Origin: Spirochaetaceae bacterium
GTDB lineage: Bacteria; Spirochaetota; Spirochaetia; Treponematales; Breznakiellaceae
Length of the DNA stretch: 21,848 nt
Direction: 5' to 3'
Assembly (NCBI GenBank): GCA_031269165.1
Contig: JAISZQ010000385.1
Location: forward strand, 1 to 21,848
Every line of letters starts with the position of its first letter. The stretch's first letter is position 1. Of the stretch, positions 21,737 through 21,848 are shown in pieces. A model generated the notes under the pieces. That model did not search any database, was not told where the DNA came from, and saw only the letters and a program-made list of their open reading frames with translations. Both the position numbers and the translations under genes were made by a program.

Positions 21737-21848
21737 GTCTGTGGGACTTAGCCCGGCTGGTACCGCGACAAGCCCGACAAGTGATATACTGGGAATATGA
21801 GTGTGCGATTTTTTCACGTTGACCGGGACATTCCAATGCTGTTCCCGC
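21735..21848 (+). mobile_element. Left end of an insertion sequence with the start of its transposase gene (runs off the window)
   Basis: GAGTCTGTGGGACTT at 21735-21749 looks like a terminal inverted repeat. ATG 21797 opens MSVRFFHVDRDIPMLFP, which recalls the start of IS1182-type transposases, but only 17 residues are visible. TATACT at 21785-21790 is a likely -10 box seven bases before the ATG. The neighbouring surface-protein reading frame makes sense up to this point and not beyond, which supports an insertion junction. Confidence 0.45.

Overview
The window looks like an accessory stretch of a moderately high-GC bacterial chromosome. The best guess is a gut-type treponeme (spirochaete). 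This is inferred from the mix of contents: repeated RelE/HigB and PIN toxin loci, a decayed Gly-rich surface-protein gene ending in the motif TDDTLIAVPGK, an ENPP-UMF1 gene pair, a Cache-HAMP-cyclase, and very many small palindromic repeats. No rRNA, tRNA or CRISPR array was seen, so the taxonomic call is tentative.

Layout. 1-2515: a compact, overlapping three-gene operon encoding a HypB/CobW-like P-loop GTPase, a soluble ABC ATPase and a substrate-binding-like protein without signal peptide. No permease is present. 2516-4560: a repeat field holding a reverse-strand RelE/HigB-type toxin with a short antitoxin, then an AbrB antitoxin with a PIN toxin broken by an in-frame TGA. 4809-5648: a lone molybdate-binding protein (modA). 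6063-6925: a second PIN toxin-antitoxin pair. 6926-7967: an AT-richer, mostly non-coding stretch with two gene scraps. 7968-8516: an Hsp20 chaperone. 8716-12049 (reverse): a membrane class III nucleotide cyclase and an exported endonuclease/exonuclease/phosphatase-fold lipoprotein. 12050-13033: a repeat graveyard with an IS30-like transposase scrap. 13024-16771 (reverse): beta-glucuronidase uidA and a sugar-binding lipoprotein whose best start lies behind an 11-G tract. 17000-17613: packed repeats. 17614-20078: an ENPP-type phosphodiesterase overlapping a UMF1-type transporter. 20344-21313: a duplicated toxin-antitoxin module whose first toxin is decayed. 21472-21848: a decayed surface-protein gene that seems to be cut by the start of an insertion sequence.

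Working together. The GTPase/ABC/binding-protein trio probably forms one cytoplasmic machine for handling a metal or cofactor. The binding lipoprotein and UidA could take up and cleave glucuronides. The ENPP enzyme and transporter are translationally coupled. Five toxin-antitoxin loci, at least five short-repeat families and several gene scraps show active turnover. Several genes have a sigma-70-like -10 box exactly seven bases before the start codon and no Shine-Dalgarno sequence, which suggests leaderless mRNAs. An unbroken SD-less short leader is seen mostly at toxin-antitoxin loci.
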